Source of the DNA: Bacteroidales bacterium | GTDB taxonomy: Bacteria > Bacteroidota > Bacteroidia > Bacteroidales > VadinHA17 | NCBI GenBank assembly: GCA_027028505.1 | Contig: JALVJE010000081.1 | Location: forward strand, 1-38,043 | DNA length: 38,043 nt | Direction: 5' to 3' | Part shown: positions 8,427-15,638 of the stretch, in pieces | Layout of the letters: each line of letters opens with the position of its first letter | How positions within the stretch are numbered: position 1 is the stretch's first letter | Position numbers and translations under genes: made by a program | Notes under the pieces: model-generated | Seen by the model: only the letters and a program-made list of their open reading frames with translations | Databases searched by the model: none | What the model was told of the DNA's origin: nothing

Positions 8427-9707
8427 ATGATCATTGAACTGAAAATACCGAGTCCGGGAGAGTCCATCAGCGAAGTGGAGGTAGGTTCCTGGCTGGTGGA
8501 GGACGGCGAGGTCGTGGACCAGGACCAGGAGGTGGCTGAGATCGAATCGGAAAAGGCCACCCTGCCTATCATCGCGCCGGAAGCAGGCCGGATCAAATTC
8601 ATGCTCCAGCCCGGCGATACTGCAAAGGTAGGAGACGTCATCTGTACCATCGACACGGAGGCTGCCGGGGAAGCTCCTGCAGAGAAGGGGGAGGCACCCG
8701 CCGCCGAAAGCACGCCGGCAGCGGCAGAAAAGGAACAGGAGCAGTCTGCCCCTCCACCGGCAGCCGTAGCACCTGAGGAAAAGCCTGCCCCCGAAAAGGA
8801 CACCTCGCATGAGAAAGTAAAGATCACTCCGGTAGCCTCGCGGAAGATGGAAGAGTACGGTCTCTCGGTGGAGGATGTGCTGGCCGGCCTGCGGCGGATC
8901 ACCGCCGCCGATGTGGAGGCGGCCCGGCAGGCCATGGAGGCCCCGCCCAAGATCCCGACGGTATCCCGTGAGATCACCCGCGAGAAGAAAACCGAAAAGA
9001 TGAGCCAGCTGCGCAAGAAGCTGAGCAGCCGTCTGGTGGCCGTAAAGAATGAGACCGCCATGCTCACCACCTTCAACGAGGTGGACATGAGCCGGGTGAT
9101 CCGTCTGCGGAAGACCTACCAGGAGGCGTTCATCAAAAAACACGACATCAAGCTGGGATTCATGTCCTTTTTCATCAAAGCCTCCTCGATCGCCCTGATG
9201 AAATTCCCCGGCATCAACTCCATGATCGAAGGTGAGAACATTGTCACATACCGGTATGCCGACATCGGTGTGGCCGTGCAGACCGACAAGGGGCTCATGG
9301 TGCCGGTGATCCGCAACGCCGAGACGCTGGGCCTGGCAGAGATCGAGAAGGTCCTGAAAGAGCTGGCCGGCAAGGCCCGCAGGAACAGGATCACTATGGA
9401 CGACATGAGCGGCGGCACTTTTACCATCACCAACGGCGGCGTTTTCGGATCAATGCTCTCCACCCCCCTGCTCAATCCGCCGCAGGCCGCCATCCTGGGG
9501 ATGCACAACATCGTGGAACGCCCCGTGGCCGTGAACGGCAAGGTGGAGATACGGCCGGTGATGTACCTGGCCCTCTCCTACGACCACCGTCTGGTGGACG
9601 GTCGTGACTCGGTAGGCTTCCTGAAAAGCATCAAGGAGATGATCGAAGACCCCGCCTCCATGCTACTGGAAGGGGGTGATGCCGAAAAACTGCTCCTGGA
9701 GATATAA
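8427..9707 (+). CDS. sucB: 2-oxoglutarate dehydrogenase E2, dihydrolipoyl succinyltransferase
   Basis: The core subunit transfers succinyl groups from lipoate to CoA. The N-terminal lipoyl domain (1-75) has the lipoylated Lys43 in IESEKATLP. An Ala/Pro/Glu-rich linker (about 78-125) is followed by the peripheral subunit-binding domain (about 131-165, [14 protein letters not shown]). The catalytic domain (about 195-426) contains FMSFFIKAS and ends with [16 protein letters not shown], in which His387 and Asp391 are the acyltransferase residues. The length of 426 is slightly above the usual 400. It forms an operon with sucA. The E3 gene is not in the window and is probably elsewhere, shared with other dehydrogenases. 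The gene ends 10 bp from the convergent permease gene; a small CCC-TTC-GGG hairpin (9708-9716) lies between them. Confidence 0.96.
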   Translation: MIIELKIPSPGESISEVEVGSWLVEDGEVVDQDQEVAEIESEKATLPIIAPEAGRIKFMLQPGDTAKVGDVICTIDTEAAGEAPAEKGEAPAAESTPAAAEKEQEQSAPPPAAVAPEEKPAPEKDTSHEKVKITPVASRKMEEYGLSVEDVLAGLRRITAADVEAARQAMEAPPKIPTVSREITREKKTEKMSQLRKKLSSRLVAVKNETAMLTTFNEVDMSRVIRLRKTYQEAFIKKHDIKLGFMSFFIKASSIALMKFPGINSMIEGENIVTYRYADIGVAVQTDKGLMVPVIRNAETLGLAEIEKVLKELAGKARRNRITMDDMSGGTFTITNGGVFGSMLSTPLLNPPQAAILGMHNIVERPVAVNGKVEIRPVMYLALSYDHRLVDGRDSVGFLKSIKEMIEDPASMLLEGGDAEKLLLEI

Positions 9708-9717
9708 CCCTTCGGGC

Positions 9718-10494
9718 TTACCCCACCAACCCGGCCAGCCAGTCGGTGAGACCGGTGAGCTTGGCCGCCGAGATAAAGAGCGCCAGCAGAAGGATGACCC
9801 GCACAAAACGGGGTCCCCAGCTCACAGCCACACGCGTACCCAGCCAGGCGCCCGTCATATTGCCCACGGCCAGCACCAGCCCCAGCACATAATTCACCTG
9901 ATGGTAATACATAAAAAAAGCAAGGGCCAGCGGGGTATAGAGCAGGATAATGAACACCTTCAGTGCATTGGCCTTCACCAGGTCGGCACCGGCGCCGATC
10001 ACCAGTCCCGCCAGCAGAAAAAATCCTACCCCCGCCTGGATGAACCCGCCGTAGATACCGATAAAAAAGAAAAGGATGACCAGGAAGAGCTTGCGCCGGC
10101 GCGTGAGCTCTATCTCTTTGCCCCTGAGCCAGCGGTTGGGCTTGTAAATGATCAGGAAGAACATGATCACCAGCAGGACGCCGATGGTCTTTCGCATCAC
10201 CTCCTCGTTGAGATGGACAGCGATGCGTGCTCCCACCATGGCGCCGGCGACGGCCGGCAGGGCAAAGAGCAGGCCCTCACGGAAGGAAAGCACTTTTTTC
10301 TGGCGGAACCCCCCGACGCTCACCACGTTCTGCAGCAGGATGGCTATGCGGTTGGTGCCGTTGGCCACATTGGCGGGGAGACCCAGGAACATCAAAAAAG
10401 GAAGGGTAAGCAATGAACCGCTGCCGGCCAGCGTGTTGATAAAACCTGCCAGAAGACCTATACCTATTACTGCGGGATACAAATACCACTCCAT
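9718..10494 (-). CDS. TSUP (TauE/SafE) family membrane permease
   Basis: An integral membrane protein of 258 residues with about eight transmembrane helices in two related halves. The first half carries the loop motif AGSGSLLTLP (23-32). The second carries the matching GGFIQAGVGFFLLAG. TSUP proteins export or import small anions such as sulfite, sulfoacetate or other organosulfur compounds. The substrate here is unknown and no sulfur genes adjoin. It lies 36 bp downstream of the response regulator on the same strand, so they may share a transcript. Confidence 0.88.
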   Translation of the reverse strand: MEWYLYPAVIGIGLLAGFINTLAGSGSLLTLPFLMFLGLPANVANGTNRIAILLQNVVSVGGFRQKKVLSFREGLLFALPAVAGAMVGARIAVHLNEEVMRKTIGVLLVIMFFLIIYKPNRWLRGKEIELTRRRKLFLVILFFFIGIYGGFIQAGVGFFLLAGLVIGAGADLVKANALKVFIILLYTPLALAFFMYYHQVNYVLGLVLAVGNMTGAWLGTRVAVSWGPRFVRVILLLALFISAAKLTGLTDWLAGLVG

Positions 10495-10530
10495 CCGACC
10501 GGCTGTGTAAAAAATGAGGCTGTCCGGGGG

Positions 10531-10923
10531 TTATTCTACCGGCTCAAGGATATCTTTGACCGACTCAAGCAGGTTACGTGTCAGGGAACTGTCTTTGATG
10601 ATATAATCGTTCATCCCGAGGCGTGCCAGCTCAAGTACCACACCCCCGCTGTCCTGTCCCGAGAGCATGATCACCGGCATGGAAGGGAATTTCTCCCGGA
10701 TGGTGTTGAAGACCTCCTTGCCGTTCATCACCTCTTTCTCGCGGTTGGCAAAGAGATAGTCCAGCACGATCAGATCGGGCACCTCCTCCTCCAGCGCTTT
10801 GAGGCACTCCTCGCCGTACTCGAACAGACGTACCCGGTACCCCTCCTTCTCCAGGCTTTTCTCCACCAGTTTCAGGATGAAAGGGTCATCATCAACTACA
10901 TAGATAAGCTTTTCTTTCTCCAT
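10531..10923 (-). CDS. Single-domain (CheY-like) response regulator
   Basis: A stand-alone receiver of 130 residues with an intact phosphorylation site: acidic pocket Asp11-Asp13, phospho-acceptor Asp55 in LIVLDYLF, Ser88 in VIMLSGQDS and Lys110. A slightly long beta3-alpha3 loop (ANREKEVMNGKE) is visible. There is no output domain, so it must signal by protein interaction or act as a phosphate shuttle. I start it at ATG 10921-10923 (MEKEKLIYVVDDD), which gives the canonical N-terminus; a longer open frame upstream adds 29 residues without receiver character. It sits between glyA (104 bp upstream) and the permease. A possible promoter, TTG-N20-TATTTTTA, lies in the gap after glyA. Confidence 0.88.
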   Translation of the reverse strand: MEKEKLIYVVDDDPFILKLVEKSLEKEGYRVRLFEYGEECLKALEEEVPDLIVLDYLFANREKEVMNGKEVFNTIREKFPSMPVIMLSGQDSGGVVLELARLGMNDYIIKDSSLTRNLLESVKDILEPVE

Positions 10924-11027
10924 TCGGCATCGTTTGTTATGCCTAAAAATAATACAATCCTGCCAAATAAACAACTCCCTGCGCGATCCGGCAGGCCGGT
11001 TTTTGACCAACCACCCCTACGCTGCCG

Positions 11028-12308
11028 TCAACCGTTAAAAAGCGGACGGCCGGACATCATCCCGTTCACCTCTTTCTTCACCTGCGCGATCACATTTTCA
11101 TCTTCAATGTTCATAATGATCCTGTCGATCATCTCCACGATGGTGATCATATCCTCCTCTTTCAGTCCGCGGGTGGTAACGGCAGGGGTCCCGAGACGCA
11201 GGCCGGAGGTCTGGAAAGGCGACCGGGAATCGAACGGCACCATGTTCTTGTTCACGGTGATATCCGCCTTCACCAGGGTATTTTCCACCTGTTTCCCTGT
11301 GATCTCAGGCACTTTGGTGCGCAGATCTATGAGCAGGGAATGGTTGTCGGTCCCTCCGGAGATCACCTTGTACCCTTTTTTGACGAACTCTTCTGCCATG
11401 ACGCGTGCATTGTCTTTCACCTGTTTCTGATACACTTTGAATTCGGGCTGCAGCGCCTCCCAGAAGGCGACGGCCTTGGCGGCGATGATATGCTCCAGCG
11501 GGCCTCCCTGGACGCCGGGGAAGACGGCTGAGTTGAGGAGGGAGGACATCATCCGCACCACTCCTTTTTTGGTGGTCTTCCCCCAGGGGTTCTCGAAATC
11601 TTTTCCCATCAGGATGATCCCTCCGCGGGGCCCGCGCAGGGTCTTGTGGGTGGTAGAGGTGACGATATGAGCATATTCCAGCGGATTATCCAGCAGTCCC
11701 GCAGCAATAAGGCCGGCGGGATGGGCCATATCGACCATCAGCATAGCACCCGTCTTGTCGGCGATCTCCCGCATACGTTTGTAATCCCATTCACGCGAAT
11801 AGGCGGAAGCCCCTCCGATGATCAGCTTCGGTTTCTCGCGCAGGGCGATCTCCTCCATGGCATCGTAATCCACCCGGCCGGTATCGGGATCGACGCCATA
11901 GGCCACCGGACGGTACAGGATACCGGACGAGTTAACGGGCGAGCCGTGCGACAGATGGCCTCCGTGGGAGAGGTCCAGCCCCAGAAAGGTATCGCCAGGC
12001 TTGAGCACGGTCATCAACACGGCCATATTGGCCTGGGCGCCGGAGTGAGGTTGCACATTCACATACTCGGCATGGTAGAGCTCTTTCAAACGGTCGATGG
12101 CCAGTTGCTCGCTCTCGTCAACCACCTCACAGCCCCCGTAATAACGGTGGCCCGGGTAACCCTCTGCATACTTGTTGGTCAGCACCGATCCCATGGCTTC
12201 CAGCACCTGGGGACTGACAAAATTCTCGGAAGCGATCAGCTCGAGGCCGTTTCTCTGACGGTCATACTCTTTTTGGATCAGATCGAAAAGTCGGGTGTCT
12301 TTTTTCAC
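11028..12308 (-). CDS. glyA: Serine hydroxymethyltransferase
   Basis: A PLP enzyme that interconverts serine and glycine while charging tetrahydrofolate with a one-carbon unit, supplying purine, thymidylate and methionine synthesis. Its 426 residues match the family. [12 protein letters not shown] is near the N-terminus. [11 protein letters not shown] (84-94), [12 protein letters not shown] (112-123) and VDMAHPAGL (192-200) follow. The PLP-binding Lys222 lies in [15 protein letters not shown]. The start is a GTG: an in-frame stop lies five codons upstream and the next ATG is 39 codons inside the conserved region. A TAnnTTTG box at 12334-12341 precedes it. It is divergent from the DUF4190-like gene. 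Confidence 0.96.
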   Translation of the reverse strand: MKKDTRLFDLIQKEYDRQRNGLELIASENFVSPQVLEAMGSVLTNKYAEGYPGHRYYGGCEVVDESEQLAIDRLKELYHAEYVNVQPHSGAQANMAVLMTVLKPGDTFLGLDLSHGGHLSHGSPVNSSGILYRPVAYGVDPDTGRVDYDAMEEIALREKPKLIIGGASAYSREWDYKRMREIADKTGAMLMVDMAHPAGLIAAGLLDNPLEYAHIVTSTTHKTLRGPRGGIILMGKDFENPWGKTTKKGVVRMMSSLLNSAVFPGVQGGPLEHIIAAKAVAFWEALQPEFKVYQKQVKDNARVMAEEFVKKGYKVISGGTDNHSLLIDLRTKVPEITGKQVENTLVKADITVNKNMVPFDSRSPFQTSGLRLGTPAVTTRGLKEEDMITIVEMIDRIIMNIEDENVIAQVKKEVNGMMSGRPLFNG

Positions 12309-12333
12309 GATGATAGGATTTTAGGATTTTTTT

Positions 12334-12341
12334 CAAAGGTA
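12334..12341 (-). promoter_or_regulatory. -7 box of the glyA promoter
   Basis: On the minus strand the sequence reads TACCTTTG, a full TAnnTTTG match, 25 bp before the GTG start at 12308. No TTTG was found at the expected distance upstream. An odd-length palindrome, AAACCG-C-CGGTTT at 12418-12430, lies further up in the divergent region and could serve either gene. Confidence 0.55.
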
Positions 12342-12525
12342 TAAAGGGTTGCGGGGAGAAAAAAATATTTGCTCCATTTTTTCTTGCCGGTGCTCGGATG
12401 CATATCCATACAAAAAGAAACCGCCGGTTTACCGCCACCGGACCACGGATCCATCAAACTTTTTTTGAATAGTGACATTTTTTTCCTTAATTCGTGTTAC
12501 CATTAACCCTTAAAACATCTTTATC

Positions 12526-12807
12526 ATGGGAAATGATTCAACGAATGGCATGGCCACTGCAGGTTTTGTTCTGGCACTACTAACAGTTTTTTTTGGATGG
12601 ATTCCGGTTTTAGGCTGGATCATGTGGATCCTCGGATTAGTTTTTAGCAGTATTGGGATAGGCAGAGCAAACAAACTCAATGGTACCGGAAGAGGATTAG
12701 CAATTGCCGGATTAATAATAAGCCTTCTAGGGATCATCCTGATCATACTTTTAGCATCTAGCATACTGGCTTTAGTAGGTCTGGGTTCAATTGGCAGTAT
12801 GTTTTGA
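12526..12807 (+). CDS. Small DUF4190-like membrane protein
   Basis: A 93-residue protein with three to four hydrophobic segments separated by short loops: ATAGFVLALLTVFFGWIPVLGWIMWILGLVFSSIGI, then a polar stretch, then GRGLAIAGLIISLLGIILIILLA. The pattern of a small-residue-rich helix pair followed by a GRG-type loop matches DUF4190, a family of small bacterial membrane proteins without assigned function. Its base composition is a little more AT-rich than its neighbours. A weak promoter may exist: TTTG at 12464-12467 and, 20 bp on, TAATTCGT at 12488-12495. A GTACTC-TTTG-GAGTAC hairpin (12834-12849) follows the gene, without a T-run. Confidence 0.75.
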   Translation: MGNDSTNGMATAGFVLALLTVFFGWIPVLGWIMWILGLVFSSIGIGRANKLNGTGRGLAIAGLIISLLGIILIILLASSILALVGLGSIGSMF

Positions 12808-12833
12808 TCTCTTCTCGGATCACCGATATACAG

Positions 12834-12849
12834 GTACTCTTTGGAGTAC
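12834..12849. terminator. Possible weak terminator hairpin
   Basis: GTACTC and GAGTAC form a perfect 6-bp stem with a TTTG loop between the converging DUF4190-like and ClC genes. No run of T follows on either strand, so intrinsic termination is uncertain. Confidence 0.35.
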
Positions 12850-12885
12850 ATGATCTATGAAAATGCTTAAGCATTAGATCAAAAA

Positions 12886-14667
12886 CTATTCTTCACTCAT
12901 CTGCTGCAGCATACGGCGGTAGGAGGCGAAGATACGGGATTTGGAGAGGATGCCCACATACCGGTCGCGGTCGAGCACGGGCAGGTTCCAGGCGCCGCTC
13001 TCATTGAACTTGCGCAGCACCGTCTCCATGGTGTCGGTGAGGTAAATAAAACGCGGCGGACTGATCATCAGGTCCCGGACCTTCACCTTGTCGTAGAGAT
13101 CCCTGTCGAACATGATCTCCCGTACATTGTCCAGCATCACCACGCCCAGGAGGGTATCCCCTTCTCCCAGAACTGGGAAGATGTTCCTGTGTGAGTGGGA
13201 GATCGCTTTCACCAGGTCGCCGAGGGTATCGTCGGGCCGTACGGTCACAAGGTCTTTCTCGATCTCCCTGCGCCAATCCATCAGCACCATGACGGCATGG
13301 TCCTTATCGTGTGTGATCAGCTCTCCCCGGCGGGCCAGGCGCTTGGTATAGATGGAATAAGGCTCAAAATAGACGATGGTCAGATAAGAGACCGTGGCGG
13401 TGATGATCAGAGGGATCAGCAGGGCATACCCTCCTGTGATCTCGGCGATGAGGAAAATGCCGGTGAGGGGGGCATGCATCACGCCGGCCATCAGACCGGC
13501 CATGCCCACCAGGGCGAAGTTCACCTCGGAAACCCGGGCACCGGAGATGAGGTTGATGAGACGGGCCAGGAAGAAACCACTCACCCCACCGGTAAAAAGC
13601 GAAGGGGCAAAGACCCCTCCCACGCCGCCGGCACCGTTGGTGACAGCCATGGCCACCACCTTCATCAGAAAGATCAGCGCCACATAAAAAAGAAACAGAG
13701 GCGTACGGTCCAGGATCGAGTAAAACGGACTGTTGGCCACCAGGATGCTCACATCGCCGTGCAGCAGAGAACGGATGGTGGTGTAGCCTTCACCGAAGAG
13801 GGTGGGAAAAAGGAAGATCAGCACCCCCAGGGTTAATGCTCCCACCATGATCCGCATCCATACATTCCTCAACGCAGCCATCTTATCCTCTACCTGCATG
13901 GAGATCTTCGTAAAATAGAGCGACACCAGGCCGGTGAAGATACCGAGCAGGATGAAGAAAGGAAGGTCCTTCACCAGGAAAGGATCGGTGATCTTAAAGG
14001 AGAAAAGGACCCCCTGCCCCATCAGGAGATAAGCCACCACAGCCGCCGTCACCGACGAGAGCAGCAGCGGCACGATGGAAGAGAGCGTCAGCTCGAGCAT
14101 CAGGATCTCCAGGGTGAAGATGACGCCGGTCATGGGAGCCTTGAAGATCCCGGCGATGGCGCCGGCAGCGCCGCAGCCCAGCAGGAGAGTGCGTTGTTTG
14201 TAGTTGAGATGCAGCCATTTGCCGGTCACCGACCCCAGCGAAGCTCCCGTAAGAACGATGGGGGCCTCCGAACCGACCGACCCGCCGAAGCCAATGGTCA
14301 GCGCACTGGCTATCATAGAAGACCACGTATTATGAGGCTTCAGGATACTGCCCCGTTTGGAGATGCTGTAAAGGATGCGGGCTACCCCATGACTGATGTT
14401 GTCCTTCACCACAAACCGGACGAACAGCCAGGTGAGAAAGATCCCGATGCCGGGATAAAGAAAATAAATGTAATTGCTACTTTCGATATGCAGCCCGTGG
14501 GTCAGCCAGTGCTCGGTGAGATGAATGATATTTTTCAGGATCACCGCCGCCAGCCCGCTCATGATCCCGATCACAATGCTCAGGAAGATCATGAACTGGC
14601 GCTGGGGGACGTGCCGCATCCTCCAGAGACCCAAACGGAAAAACGATTTTTTCACCCTTCCTTTCAT
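12886..14667 (-). CDS. ClC-family chloride channel or H+/Cl- antiporter with CBS pair
   Basis: A 593-residue ClC protein with the membrane domain at about 25-445 and two CBS domains at about 465-590. The selectivity motif GSEAP (132-136) keeps the gating glutamate, Glu134, equivalent to E. coli Glu148. GGVFAPSLF is the second pore motif, and TLEILMLEL supplies a Glu at the position used for internal proton transfer. An antiporter mode is therefore plausible, but this is inference. The CBS pair (VTVRPDDTLGDL and PRFIYLTDTMETVL onward) probably binds adenine nucleotides. The start MKG is supported by alignment with the paralog at 15639-17411. The -7 box ends only 7 nt upstream, so the mRNA may be nearly leaderless. 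Confidence 0.92.
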   Translation of the reverse strand: MKGRVKKSFFRLGLWRMRHVPQRQFMIFLSIVIGIMSGLAAVILKNIIHLTEHWLTHGLHIESSNYIYFLYPGIGIFLTWLFVRFVVKDNISHGVARILYSISKRGSILKPHNTWSSMIASALTIGFGGSVGSEAPIVLTGASLGSVTGKWLHLNYKQRTLLLGCGAAGAIAGIFKAPMTGVIFTLEILMLELTLSSIVPLLLSSVTAAVVAYLLMGQGVLFSFKITDPFLVKDLPFFILLGIFTGLVSLYFTKISMQVEDKMAALRNVWMRIMVGALTLGVLIFLFPTLFGEGYTTIRSLLHGDVSILVANSPFYSILDRTPLFLFYVALIFLMKVVAMAVTNGAGGVGGVFAPSLFTGGVSGFFLARLINLISGARVSEVNFALVGMAGLMAGVMHAPLTGIFLIAEITGGYALLIPLIITATVSYLTIVYFEPYSIYTKRLARRGELITHDKDHAVMVLMDWRREIEKDLVTVRPDDTLGDLVKAISHSHRNIFPVLGEGDTLLGVVMLDNVREIMFDRDLYDKVKVRDLMISPPRFIYLTDTMETVLRKFNESGAWNLPVLDRDRYVGILSKSRIFASYRRMLQQMSEE

Positions 14668-14674
14668 GGCGACA

Positions 14675-14682
14675 CAAAAGTA
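14675..14682 (-). promoter_or_regulatory. -7 box immediately upstream of the first ClC gene
   Basis: The minus strand reads TACTTTTG (TAnnTTTG). Only 7 nt separate its G from the start codon at 14667, so transcription would begin at or next to the ATG. Upstream of it the DNA is a heptamer array, and no TTTG element is evident. Confidence 0.5.
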
Positions 14683-14691
14683 AGGAAAAAT

Positions 14692-14796
14692 AGTTCATGG
14701 TTCGTAGTTCATAGTTCATAGTTCATAGTTCATAGTTCATAGTTCATAGTTCCTGGTATCGGGTTTCGGGTTTCGGGTTTCGAGTATCGAGTCCCG
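14692..14796 (-). repeat. Heptamer-register array upstream of the first ClC gene (15 units)
   Basis: Fifteen 7-bp words in perfect register. On the plus strand they are AGTTCAT seven times with one GGTTCGT interposed, then AGTTCCT, GGTATCG, GGTTTCG three times, AGTATCG and AGTCCCG. Read on the minus strand they give GAACTAT and GAAACCC words, so they follow the GA rule and point in the direction of the two ClC genes. GAACTAT is the same word that dominates 1609-1643. Confidence 0.88.
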
Positions 14797-14910
14797 CAAT
14801 TCTCGAGATCTTGATCTCGTTAGAATTGCGAGGATGCTCGCAAATTTTCGATTTGCGGCATTTGGAGTTATTAATCGACTCGCATCATCGCATTATCGCT
14901 TCATCGTTAC

Positions 14911-15117
14911 ATCCTTGGGGCGTTGCCCCAAACCCCACATACTTTCTTTTGCTCGTCCAAAAGAAAGTATGCAAAGAAAAAGACAGTCCGGGCAATGCTT
15001 CAGCCCGCATCGAAATTCTCACAGAGCCTTCCCACGTTAGGCCACCACGAATTTCTCTCGCCAACGCCGGCCCGCTGCCCGGACGGGCCTACACACTCCG
15101 TGCCTGCTTCGCAGGCA
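14911..15117. repeat. Composite hairpin element
   Basis: Three perfect stem-loops lie in about 200 bp. TTGGGGC-GTT-GCCCCAA is at 14915-14931. CATACTTTCTTTTG, a 6-nt loop and its exact 14-bp complement are at 14938-14971. TGCCTGC-TTC-GCAGGCA is at 15101-15117. Between them is non-repetitive sequence with a GCCC-GGAC-GGGC piece. The layout suggests a mobile or structured intergenic element. I recall similar CTTTCTTTTG hairpins in other Bacteroidota genomes but cannot check that here. Confidence 0.65.
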
Positions 15118-15191
15118 TTTGGATTTTTTCATTCGGATATTCGATGTTTAGTATTCTGTGTTCGAATTCAAGGATTGAAAATATCTTTTTC

Positions 15192-15263
15192 GCATCATCC
15201 CTTCATCGCATCATCGCTTCACCGCTTCATCTCTTTATCTCTTTATCACTTTATCGCTTCCCC
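15192..15263 (-). repeat. Octamer-register array (9 units)
   Basis: Plus-strand words are GCATCATC, CCTTCATC, GCATCATC, GCTTCACC, GCTTCATC, TCTTTATC twice, ACTTTATC and GCTTCCCC, all in an 8-bp register. GCATCATC, GCTTCATC and TCTTTATC recur in the array at 36816-36855. The last unit overlaps the edge of the 40-bp dispersed repeat. Confidence 0.8.
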
Positions 15264-15297
15264 GGCAAGCCGGGACTTCCGCTACCGCTCCAGCATC
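15258..15297 (-). repeat. 40-bp dispersed repeat, copy A
   Basis: On the minus strand this is identical over all 40 bp to copy B at 18899-18938 and differs at only a few positions from copy C at 26570-26609. It has a GGAGCG-GTA-GCGG part followed by the hairpin CCCGGCTTGCCGGG. Confidence 0.85.
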
Positions 15298-15434
15298 CTT
15301 TGTCCGCCGTAACCGGTTCCTGAGTAGCCGAAGGCGTACCGAAGGACTCATCGCTCATCTCTCTTAGCTCTTGGTTCTTGGTTCTTGGTTCTTGAATCTT
15401 GATTATTAGATTCTTAAGTACATCCTGGCAACTG

Positions 15435-15595
15435 AACTACGTAGTTAACTACGTAGTGAGCTACGTAGCTATAATATTGCATATATCAGTATATCTGATA
15501 ATTACATGAATTTTATTTCATTACTTTAATAAAAGTAATAAAATACTTTTGAATTTATCAAAATTATCTGACTGATATTCAGTAATTATCAGTCA
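15435..15595. promoter_or_regulatory. AT-rich block of stacked palindromes
   Basis: Three TACGTA-centred palindromes sit exactly 12 bp apart: AACTACGTAGTT (15435-15446), ACTACGTAGT (15448-15457) and AGCTACGTAGCT (15459-15470). Further inverted repeats follow. TATCAG and CTGATA are at 15484-15500. ATTACTTT, AATA and AAAGTAAT are at 15520-15539. TGACTGATA and TATCAGTCA lie 9 nt apart at 15569-15595. The block lies just downstream of the second ClC stop codon. It could be an RNA processing or termination region or a protein-binding cluster; the function is unknown. Confidence 0.5.
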
Positions 15596-15638
15596 AGAGA
15601 GCAATAAGCATGTGGGATGGTACCCGGGAGACAGCAGG

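Larger units (their letters stand above)
14797..15638. other. Repeat-rich, gene-free region between the two ClC genes
   Basis: Frames here are short and low-complexity, and I accept none of them. The region holds, in order, octamers (14881-14912), a composite hairpin element (14911-15117), minus-strand heptamers (15136-15163) and an octamer array (15192-15263). Next come one copy of the 40-bp dispersed repeat (15258-15297), a CCGAAGG direct repeat around CGTA (15328-15345), GAACCAA-type heptamers (about 15370-15405), and an AT-rich block with stacked palindromes (15435-15595). It is the downstream flank of the second ClC gene and the far upstream flank of the first. Confidence 0.75.

Noticed and set aside
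6450..9143. An 897-codon open frame on the minus strand across sucA and sucB
   Set aside because: It is the antisense shadow of two conserved genes with GC-biased third positions; its translation is His/Gly/Leu-rich without domain features.
10985..11000. Terminator formed by CCGGCAGGCCGG followed by TTTTT between glyA and the response regulator
   Set aside because: The T-run is on the plus strand while both genes are on the minus strand, and the stem is only 4 bp.
12309..12525. A glycine or other riboswitch in the glyA leader
   Set aside because: The leader from the predicted start is only about 20 nt and no conserved aptamer pattern is visible.
14811..15323. Three overlapping frames of 68-170 codons between the ClC genes
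   Set aside because: They translate the octamer, heptamer and hairpin repeats, giving low-complexity Ser/His/Phe-rich peptides; overlapping frames in all phases indicate non-coding repeats.
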